A stretch of 64,000 nucleotides of DNA from assembly GCF_039555335.1 (NCBI RefSeq), contig NC_092628.1, forward strand, positions 59,197,547 through 59,261,546, given 5' to 3'. Below are positions 34,204 to 46,119 of this stretch, in pieces. The stretch is from Amphiura filiformis (taxonomy: Eukaryota; Echinodermata; Ophiuroidea; Amphilepidida; Amphiuridae). The position numbers were made by a program, and so were the translations under genes. Position 1 is the stretch's first letter; the number at the start of each line of letters is the position of its first letter. Under the pieces are notes generated by a model, which was given only the letters and a program-made list of their open reading frames with translations, did not search any database and was not told the origin of the DNA.

Positions 34204-34783
34204 TTAAGGATTGCAGCAATAATACGGTTGATTACTGGCCAAGTGATGATTAGGCCCCAGTGATGATGATAACAACTATCTTGTCAAAATGACCTCCTTC
34301 GGCATGGTTGGATCAAATCCATTCAAAAACATCCGTATAACCATAATCTTCCACTCAGCATAAATAGTTATTCTCTTTTTCTTCAGAATCACACAGAGGG
34401 GTTCTATGTCAGTTGCCTTAATGATGTTTGATTTGGAAGTGCACCCCATTTTGATCTCAACACCTGGGTTTTGCAGGATACTTATTATGAAGTCTTTATT
34501 TCCCTTCCAATATGTGAGTTTGCATGTCTCAGGATATGTTCTGTGATAGCAACTACTGGCAGCAACGTCAAGATTCCATCAGCCATCACATCCTGTGTTT
34601 TCAAACACTAAGGCACTTGCATAAAGTAGTCATGATCAGGTTGCACCCAGAAACGATGTCTTACCCTTGCATCATGATGCATCACCTTATTTCATCAAAT
34701 GACATTCCCGTCATTTTGTACAGGTTCCCTACCTGTTTTCATTTTGAGAATAGACTGGCTAAACATGAGTCGATAGTCATGTA

Positions 34784-35199
34784 AGGCCATCTTAATTAAA
34801 TCCTGTGTCTCAAAGATTGTGAGAAATTGAAAACCTAATGCGGAGTGCGGTTTTTTTTATTGTATTTTTTTTATGTTGTTTTTTTGTGCCAGTTCAGGAT
34901 TTCGGACAAGAATTTTGTGCAAAAATTGCCCAATGTTGCAGATGTTGGAATAGTAGACAAATAAAGTCACTGCTACAAACTAGTATTCTTCTCTTTTATT
35001 GTTTTCATGTCCAAAATTTGCAAAAAGATCTGAAACTCATGATCAAATATGAATTTTGGGTTTTATTTTTGCCTTTTTGTTAAAAAAATAAATAAAAAGA
35101 CATAAAAAAATGAATTTCTTTATTTTCTAAGAGGACTACGCGCACGATTTTACTAACACGCACGGCAGCTTTGAGACACATGATTTATTTAAGATGGCC
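34784..35199. mobile_element. TIR element (AGGCCATCTTAA ends)
   Basis: AGGCCATCTTAATTAAATCC and TGTGTCTCAAAG at the left recur inverted at 35171–35199. A solitary end of the same family lies at about 37525–37558. The interior is T-rich; its 81-codon frame is not credited. Confidence 0.75.
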
Positions 35200-35469
35200 T
35201 AATAAAAATATTTTGCAAGATCTGGATGTGCTCTGTTCATTGAGATACATTTATTCACTATCGACCCATGTTGCACTAGATAGCAAATCAGTAGAGACAA
35301 TCAAAATGGAAGAAATGCATTATGGGAAGTAAGGAATCTTCACTGGGTCGCACCTGTCAACTGATACTTCAGAGTACTGATGTTCAACTCATCAATTGAA
35401 TACATAGTCCCAATATAATACTATATACTATGGCAGGAATGTCCTCTCAGGTCACAGATCTATGTTCCA

Positions 35470-38400
35470 TCACCGTTTCTTGTGAGACGATTTTGATTTT
35501 GATTTCTGCAATGGAAACAAAGAATATATGACTCTCACTTTACTAGAAGGAGTCAAAGAAAGAAAGACAAAAGAATCAACATTCACTACATATAATAGAA
35601 AGTATAAATGTCAACCAAACCAGGGTCATAACCTAACACCCTCTCTCCCCAGTACACTGCAATTTGTCAGTACATCTGATTTTGCTACTCACAGATAAAA
35701 AACAGCATGACATGGAGTTTTGGTGTGGTTTTTTTTCCCTTTTTTTCAAATTGCATGGTTGAAATTTTATTAGGGGCAATCATTTTCCTGAAACCTATTG
35801 AACATTTCTGGGCATTTGTACATGTGCACTTATGACTCCCGACCCGAAAACCTAAAATGTTAAAAGAACAAGTTAATATTACGTATTATTATAAACACTC
35901 TTCAGCTATCAACAGAAACAAGTATGCACTCACTCCATAGTATGGATATTACAATTACTGTTTTCATGTCGTGTACTTGCTCAGTGAAAATATATAATTA
36001 TAGTTTGCAGCTATGCAATGATCTCTTAAATCTTGCAGCTATGCAATGATCTCTTAAAGCTTGCAGCTATGCAACAATCTTAAAGTTTGGTCCAGTATAA
36101 TCATGGTTCTTTTACATTGTTGCATTGTAGTACGTACCTTAGGTGATGAATCATGTCCATTCACCACTGGATCAACTGCTCTAGTGGGTATCAGAGGCTC
36201 TGTAATGTTGAATACTTTTATAACTTCCTGCAGGAAAATAGGAAATGAAAAAAAATATATAACTTTCTTGTTATAAAGGTCAGATGGGTGTAAGAGAATG
36301 CAGAACCTGAACTATACTGCGCCAATTAAGTATCCTTACACTTGGAAAAATAATCACAAATTCCATACCGAACAATATTGGGGTAAATTTGTTTTTTAAT
36401 AGATGCACTATCTAATCCTGCACATTATGACACTCCAATGTGACTTCAAGAAGCAAAGTTACAAGCATTTGATTAGACGAAGGTCCAGTTTTAAAAGTGA
36501 CAAACTGGCCTATTCAAAACTCCACAGACTAGACATCTGGTTTGAGAGTGGTGAATGGCTAATTTATACGCTTGTCTTTAATTTAAAACAAAAGGAACAA
36601 AAGAAAACTGAAACAAAAGAACTGACAAATAAAATGAAAGTTATGAAAAGTACAGAGAAGTAAAACTGAAATAAAAATTGCTTTTAAAAACCGCTTCATT
36701 GAAGAAACTGTGTTGTCTCTTTGTTTCACTTGTTGGAATCTTTTTGCGCCTTGTATAGGCCAGTTTGTCACTTTTCAAATGCTTGTAACTTTGCTTCTTG
36801 AGGTCACATTGGATTCAATGTGGTGTCATAATGTGCAGGATTAGCTAGTGCATCTATCAAAAAAACAAATTTACCCCAATATTGTTCAATTTGAAATTGT
36901 GATTATTTTTCCAAGTGTAAGGATACTTTATTGGTGCAGTATTTATAAGTTGTACCTCTACCTCTGGCTGTAGATACAAAAATGAACAATGCTGTCTGGT
37001 AGGTGGGTAGGTATGCTTTACAAAGTATGATTTGAGTGTGAATGTAGAAGTGAATAAGAATGGTAGTGGCATAAAGTACAAACATTTTCATCATGTTTGT
37101 GTTTTGTTTTTAAAAACAAAATCATGCAAATACCTCATTTCTACATACTTGTGTCTACAATTACTTGCTTATTGAATATACCCTTTCACCTGCAGATTTT
37201 GAACCCCAAAAGTTTGTCCTCACGATGGGTTAGAAACTTTAGAACTCTTTGTATACCTTGTTCTGTAATTCTATAGTTTGTTTAATTTTACCTTCCACTG
37301 TTGCATATCAATGTCTACAATAACCTGCTTCTTCTCTATCCGTTGCTGACTCTGTCCTTCTATGTAGGGTTGTGTGGGGATGACAACTGGTAGTTTGTCT
37401 TCATCTAAATCTACTTCTGCATGCCCATCCTGCAATCCAATTTAATATGTATATGGTATTAATGGCTCACAAGCTATTTGAAGGGGGTGCAGAATTTTAA
37501 AAAGTGAACCTTCAATGCAAAAAGCTTTGAGACACAGGATTTAATTAAGATGGCCTAATATCCTTAGCAATTGAAGATGATCCATTTTAAATGTTGCGAT
37601 TCATACATCTTACATTCAGCATTGTATCAGGCATCCAACTAACACAGAATATCCTGAATTATTTATCATACAAGTATATCAGATCAGGGTTAAAAGAAAT
37701 AGGCTGCAGATAGAAAGAATGTTTTCTTGTTTCATTTGTAAATTTGTAATTCCATACCAAGAATTTCCCTCCAAATTTCATTTGATTTTATTATTTCTAC
37801 CTCTTTTTCATACAATCAAGACACCCATAAACAGGAAACACCCTATAGGCCATTCTTAACCTTATGAGAACTACCTGCCCATTGGCCAAAATGAATATTG
37901 TGTCCAATTTTGAACCAATCAAGGAGAGTATTAATAAGATCATCTGCAAATTATGCAAGTTTGACCATAAATAGTTTAAAGCCTAGTCATAATTGGCAAT
38001 TGAAATGAGCAGTTCAAGATATCAACCAATCAGAAATGCTGTTAGATGACCAGTAGTGTCCAGGGGGTTAAAACTGATTCAAATAAGTCAATGTACTTAC
38101 CTTGACCAAGAAAGCCAAGTGAAACATGTTTTCCACAGTCTGACTGAAGGAATGTGGGTTGACTACAAACTCAAAGTAGGATACAGGTTCAACTGAAAAT
38201 ATCAACATACAATGAAATATTATTACACTTCATAGCAGCACTTTTGCACGCATAGGGATAGAGCAGTGAGCTCTTTAAATATGTTACATTATTAATGCAT
38301 TTACAATTTGTGTGCATACTTTGGAAGCTTGCAAAGATTTGGTGCATCGGTGCTCCAAAGCAAGTTATCAATAATTAAAACAGGTATTTTACTTATTTAT

Positions 38401-41400
38401 GTCGGATGTTGCTGATACCATCAAGTTGAATCTCAACCCTGTGTTCATCAAACAACAAAATGAGCAATCCCATTATTCCTATAGTGTATCTACCTCGAAG
38501 TTACCGGCACTAGCTTTGAAGTTCAGCGTGTGCTGCGTTGGTTTCTTGCGTGTACATATGCGTAAAAGTATGTATACGCACCAAGTAACGCTAAGCTAAC
38601 GCAGAACACGCTGAACTTCAAAGCTAGTGCAGGTGACTCGAGGTAAATATATATAGACTATAAATAGAGTTGATTAATTGATACATCCATCCATATATTA
38701 GTCAATCAATCAATCAATGTCTTCATCAATCAAGAACTCAATGACTAAATCACCCCTCCCATCAGTTAATCTCATACCTTCGTCAGGCTTGCCTGCACCA
38801 GTATAGTTTGTGACCTGTCTCAATATGCCCAGCATTTTCTCTACTTCCTCTGTGGTCACTTCTTGATGGCCTTTTGTCATTGTTTGAAGCTGATAGAGAA
38901 AAACCCACACACAAACAAGGTATAAAGAAAAGTAGATTTGAAACTTAAATGGAAACTAATGACGGAAATTAACTACCGGAACATATGACTATGAGCCTTC
39001 ACTGCCAAATGATATGTTTTGGGTTATGTCATTCATTAATCTGAAGGCTCATTATACCAAGACTTTCCATTTCAATTCTATATTTCCAAATATTAAGTTT
39101 ACTGACCATTCATGTGCAGTTCAAAATGAATGGAACTTTAATAGAATAAAGGACTGTATTTTATTTTCAAAGGTTCATGATTCCAAAATGTATATAGATT
39201 TAATTCTGAATTTAATAATGTTGAAACTTCGCAAAAATGAACCTTATTTTGTATTTGGAAAAATGAACCTTTGGATAATGATAGAGAACCACATATTCAT
39301 TTACTCTTCACATTTCTTTGAAAATTGCACAACTTACACCTAATTCAATTCAACCAAATCCATTGTGTTTGTATGAAAATTAAAGTGATATTGAATTTAT
39401 GTCTTAATTAATACATAAAAGTTTATAATAGAACATCTCATTTAACCAGCCAAGAAAGTAAGAGTTTTTTCTTTCATTTACTTTATTGTGGCTTAAAATG
39501 ACCGGGAAAACCTTCCTGACAGTTGTTACTAATAATATTCCATAATTTTGTCAAAGGATAACCAAATTATGTAATCGCTTAAGCAGATTGACAACTGCTA
39601 TGCTTTTCAAAGGTTAATTTCTAATAGCAGGCATGAGAATGATCATCCATGAAAAAATCTGAAAAGTTTTTAAAAGCCTGAAAAGTGCGTGAAATGAGGC
39701 TAAAAAGGCAAAAAAAGGGGTGAAGTTAAAAGAAAGTGCGGAAATTTGGACCACAAAAAAGAAGGAAATCCTGCAAAAGCCGGAAAATTCTCATGTCTGT
39801 AATAGGTTACCTAACTCATGGAAATATTTCCACGCCAAGCTAACATGCCGTTCATTCACTCGGTCCGACGTCCGGGAACATTGTCCCTTCGCCCCTTTGC
39901 ACAAGCGCCGCAAGATAGCAACCAGCTCGAGAAGGGGAACTGCACATGTGCTGCACATGCGCACACTGGTTTTACAAGGCTATTTCCCCTTTGTGACGTC
40001 AGCCCGAACAAGAGAATACTTGCATCCATACTTACTTGTTTTGGTACCACTGCTGGGCCCAATGTTTTTTCAGACAGAGCATTCTGGTCTGGTTTCTGTT
40101 TTACTGGCTTGACTCGCCTTTCCCTGTCAAAGCTCCCTAGCCTGCACACAAATATAATTATAACAGATAAAGAGTGCAATAATGTTAAACTACAAATTAC
40201 CATTGTCCATGTCTTATGTGGCATCATAACAATCAATTTCTTAAATTAAATTGTCACACTTTCTATTGTGCAATCACTAAAAGAACATGCTCAGTACATG
40301 CACAAACATTCAATTCTTGATATGGAAAAAAAAAAGCTAGAATTACACGGTTCATAATTAAGGTGGCCCCCACACATAGGTGTGTAAACAAGATTTGTAA
40401 TTACAAATAAAATATGCAAATCAGCTCATTAATATTCATAAATATGCAAATAACATGACACAAAACAATACAGCACATCAGGCTACCACACCCAATCCCA
40501 TACCAAGTTTGAAGTTGATTGGTTATTGCGTTTAAGCTGCAGAGTGGATTAATGAAAATGCTGACAAAATACATTATGCAAATCAGCTCAAGAATATTCA
40601 GAATATGGAAATAACATGACACAAAACTATACAGCACACCAGGCTACCATATCCAATCACCAAAACAAGTTTGCAAACCAGGTTTGATATAAAATTGGAC
40701 GGATTGAGCATGATACCTGAATTCAGGTATCAGAGATATTGATATAAATAACAATGTCCAAACTGTAAACCAGGTGTTTGTGTGTACTCACATGAAATGA
40801 AATGCAGGTGCCCTGCGCATACAATGCCTAGCCTTCTGCCCCATTTCCTTCCAGGCTTGTGCACGAATATTAACATCTTGGTTTTGATTTTGACCTGTAC
40901 CTAGCTGCCTACCCTTCATGTAGGTGACCTGTAAGCAAAATGCAATAAGTGATCAGAAACAATACTTGACAAAATCTCTTGCAGGAGACACTGCTGGGGA
41001 GAAACAAGTTTTCAGATTGCAGCACCTACATGTAAAATATGGAACGCCTTGTCAGAAACTCTTCTACTTTTTACATACCTTAAAAAAATGAGAACATGGA
41101 GGCTTTTGATTGAGATGAAACATGCAAAAAATGTGTCATTTTTAAAACCAGAAATGTTGTTAATAAGGTCCAAAACAGAAACACACATGTATGCGGCACC
41201 AACATTGGGCATGTTAGGGGATGGTTGTATGGACCATTCCCCCTTATCAAAGTATTAGGGGGGATTTATCCCCCCCCCCCCGGATTTTTGCCTAGATGTA
41301 TTTTAGGTTGCAAGTATCTATTTTTTATTAAATTCAGTTGTTATGCCGCAAAGCACTATGAGCATCACATTTGCAGCAGATACCAGGCGGTACACCACTA

Positions 41401-43823
41401 TATTATTATTTTGATTTAAGGATGCACATAACTTAATAAATACCATATCTCTTTTGACTCATGCCAGGTTTTGAATTCTCCTACATTCTAACTCTGCCTC
41501 TCATCCAACAAAAAATAATTAAGAGAGAAACTTGACTCCTATAAATCATTTCAATATTCGTTCAAGCAGGGACTTTGCAACAATAGATTTCTTAGTTAAG
41601 CTAGCTTCAAGTGAGAGTGATTTAGGCTCCTCTCAACTTGGTGAATCAATTGGTCTTTATTTTGTCTTAATCACTGGTCAAAACAACTCCTTTTAGAACT
41701 CTATGCCAGTTTTGATAGCTCTCTACCACATTATTAAAGACAGTTACTGGTTGCATTGTGAACTGGCTTACCAATTTCTCTGCAAATTCTGCAGGTTCAA
41801 ATACAACAAAGTCTGTTTGAAGTTTCTGTGCTCTCTGTTTCCCGAGCGTTGACACCAACACCATTAGGTGTGAATCTAAGGCAGCCTCTTGCGTTGCATT
41901 GTTCTCTCTCACTGCAAAATAAACACAAGTTATTAAATACTTGGTACAATTCTTTTTCATTTGATTGCCCACCATGGGCTATTCTGGTTGAAATCCATAC
42001 ACCCCCTATAAAAGACATGACTTTAATCTTCCACACAGGGAGTGTGAATTTCTAATGGAATTGTATCTGAATGGGTTACTTCATTTGAAATCTACACCCC
42101 ACTGTGTGGGAGATTAAAAGGTAGTGGCTTCCATAGGGGTGCATTGATCTCCACTGGAATATCCCAATGTGCCCAAACGCCATCAAAATTGTATGAATAT
42201 TTTTATATTGCCAACATCAATGAAATATAAAGAAAGCCCAATTATTCTTTTACTCATATCTTCAATGCTTCATTTGGCTCATGTGTCAATAGATTATAGC
42301 ACCAAATGACTCATCTTGACGGACCACATCGCAAGCAAGACAGTATTCCACTCACTCACTCACCTTGCTCAAATAACCTATCTGCATTAAGCAGAACATC
42401 AGTCAAGCCGGTATTGTCTGGTTTTATTAAGTCCAATCTATTCTCTGAAAGAAAACAAAGATAACAGAAAGATTGAGTTCACAATGAGTGAGATAATTGT
42501 ACACAATTGTATACTGTACAAATGTAGGTGACCACATTTATATAAAAGTTGAAAACAGCTGGTAAAAAGCTTAAATTTGGACAGCCTGTATACTTTTGCA
42601 CATAGCAAGTGAACAAAAAAAAGCTGAAACTCTCAAAAACATATACTTACTTTGTAATAGAACCCTACTGAATAAGAACAGAAATTTAGAGCTGAACATA
42701 CTATATCAAAATAAATTTTCCTAATGGGGAGTAGGTCCCATATCTCAAATTAATTATTTTAATTAGTTTCAAAAGCACTGATAGCTCCTGTGAGCTAAAC
42801 ACTAAGTAAACATTGAGGAAACAGTCACAATACACTACAATACAGTCATCTGTCCGAGAAGCCTCAGCCATGTAGTCACTGAATTAACTATTATTATACC
42901 TCAGGCATTCAATATCCTTTTTATACAGATGTTTTTATACTCGTCCTAATTGGATTTTCTGTAATAAATTAGAAAACTATTGTATGTCCTATTTTGGATT
43001 ATAATTGCATTATCTGGAATCCACAGTTAAAAAATATATCTGCTGAGTGCTGAAATTGGATCAAGTCCAAACCTTTATTTTTAAAATGGCCAGTAAGAAT
43101 TGGTCTGCTTCCACTTCTGCTTTGTATGAGCAATAAATGTGACCCACTTGTTGATCGTCGGTGTATTTAAGATTTATCATTTATTAAAATTTATTAATCA
43201 CATGACTCATTCACCAATCAATTTATTTGTCAAAAACTTGGTTAAACTCTAGGCTGGACCATCCACTTGCTTAATCATGACCACTTCAGTACTCCAATGC
43301 TCAGCATGCTCACCAGTTGTCTCAATTTTATCTCATAGTGCAATAAAAGAATAGAACAACAAACTTCCCCTCATGTTGCCCCATCCACAAATGCCAATTC
43401 TTTCAAAATTCAAATCAAACACTATCTCAATTTGAACTGTATTTTTAAAAATTATAAATGTATTTTCATGTATCCTAATTGTTAATATTTGCACAGGCTT
43501 ATTGTAATTTGCATGTATCTATGGATTGTATTGTGATTTTGTATTATGTATCCTAGCTTGGTAAGTGAATTTATCCTGCAGCAGTACCTCTAATGCTATT
43601 AATAATCAATTTCATATACTGTGCAACATTTTAACAAAAAAAACAAGACCAGTTAGGCAGGAAATGAGTTCTGTTAATAATTTTGATGCATTTACTGAAT
43701 TGCCTTACTTTGTGTATCTGCGATTAGATTTCTGTACTCATGCCTGAGTCTTCTCCTCACATCAGGATCCCCTGATCGGAATGGGGGCTCTGCATCGCCA
43801 CTTCCTCCTGCTCCAGCATCCAT
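35470..43823 (-). CDS. NSMCE4A: NSMCE4A, Nse4 kleisin subunit of the SMC5/6 complex
   Basis: Ten coding exons on the minus strand, frames agreeing at nearly every junction: 43823–43709, 42444–42364, 41911–about 41688 (or 41727), 40928–40792, 40141–40036, 38889–38778, 38192–38101, 37429–37292, 36227–36138, 35505–35470; 363–376 aa (human 385). Landmarks: [36 protein letters not shown]; the winged-helix start [20 protein letters not shown] followed by [75 protein letters not shown]. Nse4 bridges the SMC5/6 heads with Nse1/Nse3 and acts in nuclear recombination repair. The protein ends in a short [10 protein letters not shown] tail. The ATG follows an acceptor by one base, so the first exon is non-coding. 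The exon 3 donor is weak and uncertain. Introns carry many MITEs. Confidence 0.92.
36003..36086 (+). repeat. Three-copy tandem repeat (TTGCAGCTATGCAA)
   Basis: Three roughly 30-bp copies of TTGCAGCTATGCAATGATCT(CTTAAA), the last slightly diverged, immediately downstream of NSMCE4A exon 9 in its last intron. Confidence 0.85.
36313..36951. mobile_element. Foldback element in NSMCE4A intron
   Basis: About 210-bp inverted arms share TATCCTTACACTTGGAAAAA, CAATATTGGGGTAAATTTG, AATCCTGCACATTATGACA and GCAAAGTTACAAGCATTTGA. The loop near 36530–36730 is Lys-codon rich and not a gene. Confidence 0.85.
38488..38650. mobile_element. MITE with about 50-bp inverted arms
   Basis: TACCTCGA, CACTAGCTTTGAAGTTCAGC and GTGTGCTGCGTT at the left recur inverted at the right (38598–38650). 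Lies in the intron between exons 6 and 7 of NSMCE4A. Confidence 0.85.
39628..39799. mobile_element. Small CAG…CTG MITE
   Basis: Starts CAGGCATGAGAAT and ends ATTCTCATGTCTG, with TAATAG on both flanks. The interior repeats 'aaaagcctgaaaag' strings. Confidence 0.65.
40416..40670 (+). repeat. Two tandem copies of an about 155-bp unit
   Basis: ATGCAAATCAGCTCA, AATAACATGACACAAAAC and ATACAGCACA(T/C)CAGGCTAC occur in the same order from 40422 and from 40575. Confidence 0.85.
41215..41300 (-). repeat. Fragment of the 57.0-kb element
   Basis: GGATGGTTGTATGGACCAT and GGGGATTTATCCCCC match the reverse complement of 57042–57110. The C-run is at 41270–41281. Confidence 0.6.
42950..43470 (+). pseudogene. 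Decayed LINE 3' fragment (RT C-terminal region)
   Basis: Conceptual pieces resemble the C-terminal region of CR1/Jockey-type LINE proteins, above all [20 protein letters not shown] (about 43360–43420), which matches the family's 'LP.HV..A.S..SFK..L' signature. An EWNNKLP-like string is readable in an adjacent frame. Many disruptions; a remnant only. In NSMCE4A intron 1. Confidence 0.45.
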
Positions 43824-44068
43824 TCTGTCAAAGAATAATTTGTAAATAACCACATTGTCAAAAACAATAAGATCATAACCCACTGCTAATTAAGTACAGA
43901 TATCATATTATCTCTCATTTTATGAAGTAAGTACTACCCTTTTTGCATAGATGGTAAGGCTCTCACCAATTCCTGGGTACACAAGTTTTGCCCGTCCTTG
44001 GCCTACCCAGGTCCAAATTCTTTCACAAGGTGTAACCATGGAAGGAAGTACAAGCTGGACATGTATGG

Positions 44069-44215
44069 TGTAACTTTGCTACGGAAAGCGCTATGACAAA
44101 AGGGTTTTTTAGTTTTGGCTTTCTTTACTCAAGGGCTTTAATTTGATATATAAAATGATGTGGTTTGCTGACAAATTTGAATTTGCCTTTTATACTTACT
44201 TACTAACTTTAAGTT
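44069..44215 (+). repeat. Partial copy of the TAGGTATGC element
   Basis: Matches 45247–45376 (CTTTGCTACGGAAAG, TTTACTCAAGGGCTTTAATT, GATATATAAAATGATG) but lacks the left half. Confidence 0.75.
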
Positions 44216-44328
44216 TTTACCATAATATTATTTCAACATTTTGAATAAAGAATAACAAAATCAAAATTTGACGGAAATCGTACATTAAGGCTTTAATTGT
44301 TTTCATTATAAATGTTGCAAAATATTAA

Positions 44329-44935
44329 AAGGGCATTTCGTGATCCACAGCCTCATCCCCCCACTTTTCTATTTTTATACCACTGGAAACCAACAACAGT
44401 GGTCTATGGAGCAGTGTAATACACATCATGCATAACATTATATTTTGTATTTTTGTAAAGTGCTTTGATCAGGTTTTGGAAAAGCGCTATATAAAATTAT
44501 AAGTGCTGTTAAGTGTTATTATTATTATTATTAATTTATTATTATTATAACTTTACACAAAATCGGATTCGGAATCAACTTAAATTTGGGGAATAAGCTT
44601 TTTTGTGGTTATCTACTGAAAAATGTCATAAAAAGAGGATGCTAGGTCCTATAGTAAGAATTCCAATTGAATGAACGCAGCTTTCAACTGCTGTACTCGA
44701 TCCAACCGCGATCGTATACCGCGTATTTCAAACTACAACGCGAGCACACGACCTTGGATACAATGCTAACCAATCATGAGTGTGTTGGCATGGTTAGATT
44801 CGCTTTCGCGTTACTCACGCTCAGTCGCACATGCTGGCGTACATCGCGCAGTGTACGCAAAAATTCGTCATGCTATTGAAAGCTGCGTTCATTCAATTGG
44901 AATTCCCACTATAGGTAGGATCATGAAATCCTCCT
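44329..44935 (-). mobile_element. TTAA MITE (ATTTCATGATCC family) with nested insertion
   Basis: Inverted ends AAGGGCATTTCGTGATCC and GGATCATGAAATCCTCCT, with TTAA at 44325–44328 and 44936–44939. Matches 27210–27538 in reverse. Interrupted at 44648–44915. Contains an ATT microsatellite near 44517–44550. Confidence 0.8.
44648..44915. mobile_element. Nested TIR element (CCTATAGT ends)
   Basis: About 42-bp inverted ends (CCTATAGT, then GAATTCCAATTGAATGAACG and CAGCTTTCAA). TAGG sits on both flanks (44643–44646, 44916–44919). It breaks the MITE around it, whose uninterrupted form is seen at 27.2 kb. Confidence 0.85.
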
Positions 44936-44940
44936 TTAAT

Positions 44941-45376
44941 TAGGTATGCCAGGCAAACCTTAGTTAACACATTTGCTAGTCAACCAAATTCGCCTAGAAC
45001 TCAATACATATTTTACATCAAAATTTAAAAGAACAGGCTGGTCAAGGAAACCTACATAAATATGTTTTCTATACTTCACTTGACCCAAATATATGATTTT
45101 TTATTATGGTGATAAGGATTTTGATAGCAGTTCCATTAAAAAAGCTGCTATCATAATGAGACTAAGTCAGATCTAGAAACACCCCCGAAATGCTGTTTTG
45201 GGGAATTTTGCTAGCTGAATCTTTTTGATGAAAGTCAATTTGGCAAGATGTAACTTTGCTACGGAAAGTGCTATGAAAAAAGGTTTTCAGTTTTGGCTTT
45301 GTTTACTCAAGGGCTTTAATTTGATATATAAAATGATGCAGTTTGATGGCAAATTTGAATTCACCTAGCATACCTA
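44941..45376 (+). mobile_element. hAT-like element (TAGGTATGC ends), uninterrupted copy
   Basis: Starts TAGGTATGCCAGG and ends CCTAGCATACCTA. Flanks CTTTAAT and CTTTATC are a probable degraded duplication. Matches the nested copy at 6792–8223. Confidence 0.8.
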
Positions 45377-45759
45377 CTTTATCATGTAATATTGATTGAC
45401 AATAATTTGAATAAATATTAAATAATTAACGACAAACATGACAAATCAAATGTAATTTGCAATCATTTTTGGAGCACCGATTTCTTCGTACCGTCGGCTA
45501 AGTGTGTGTGTGAATGCACATTAAACACATATAAACACATGCACAGCACATGAGCACCTGTTGGAATTTATTTTTGCTGTGTCGAATATCATGATGTGCA
45601 TGCATGCCGAATTCGACAGTGACAGTGTCATGACTTCACTTCTAAAGTCTGAAAGTAACCAACTTGAAATCGTACCATTCTGTATGAAAAGTGCACATTT
45701 TTTTCCATGAAATGAAAATTTCATATATAATGTTCTACTCATGCGATTGACTTACTAAC

Positions 45760-45960
45760 CTTACAGCAAAGTTTTGCTTTACAGCAAACAATAATAATGC
45801 TCTTCTCTTCAGCTTGCGATCCACTTTTTAATTTCGGGAATTAGATGATGATGGTTGCCAGCCAGATTCACCACAGACAGTCCTAGATTTTGATGGCAAA
45901 TGACAAGTCAAGTGAAACTCCTAAATTCAGTGAACATTCTGGCAACGGGCGTGTTGATAT
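45760..45960 (-). other. NSMCE4A: Candidate non-coding first exon of NSMCE4A
   Basis: On the minus strand GCTGTAAG|GTTAGTAAG gives a donor at 45759, and the acceptor TTTGACAG at 43825 lies one base before the coding ATG. The upstream limit is unknown; 45960 is a guess set by the promoter motif. Confidence 0.4.
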
Positions 45961-45964
45961 TGAC

Positions 45965-46005
45965 GTACGCCACTTCCCGCGAAAGGGAAAATCCCGAAAA
46001 CACCG
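45965..46005 (-). promoter_or_regulatory. NSMCE4A: Candidate NSMCE4A promoter with E2F-like site
   Basis: TTCCCGCGAAA at 45974–45984 fits the E2F consensus on the minus strand (TTTCGCGGGAA). E2F sites are common in promoters of genome-replication and repair genes. The spacing to the proposed first exon is plausible. Confidence 0.4.
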
Positions 46006-46119
46006 GCCACTACAAGTGGCAAATGAGAGTTCAATACAATGAAAATATACTAGTTTATTATGATAAAATACATTTTCTTACAAAATCTTAACACTATTTT
46101 AAAAATAGTGTTATGATTT

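Noticed and set aside
39720-40249. Plus-strand open frames of 130 and 143 codons
   Set aside because: They run antisense through NSMCE4A exon 5 and a MITE, with no recognisable domain.
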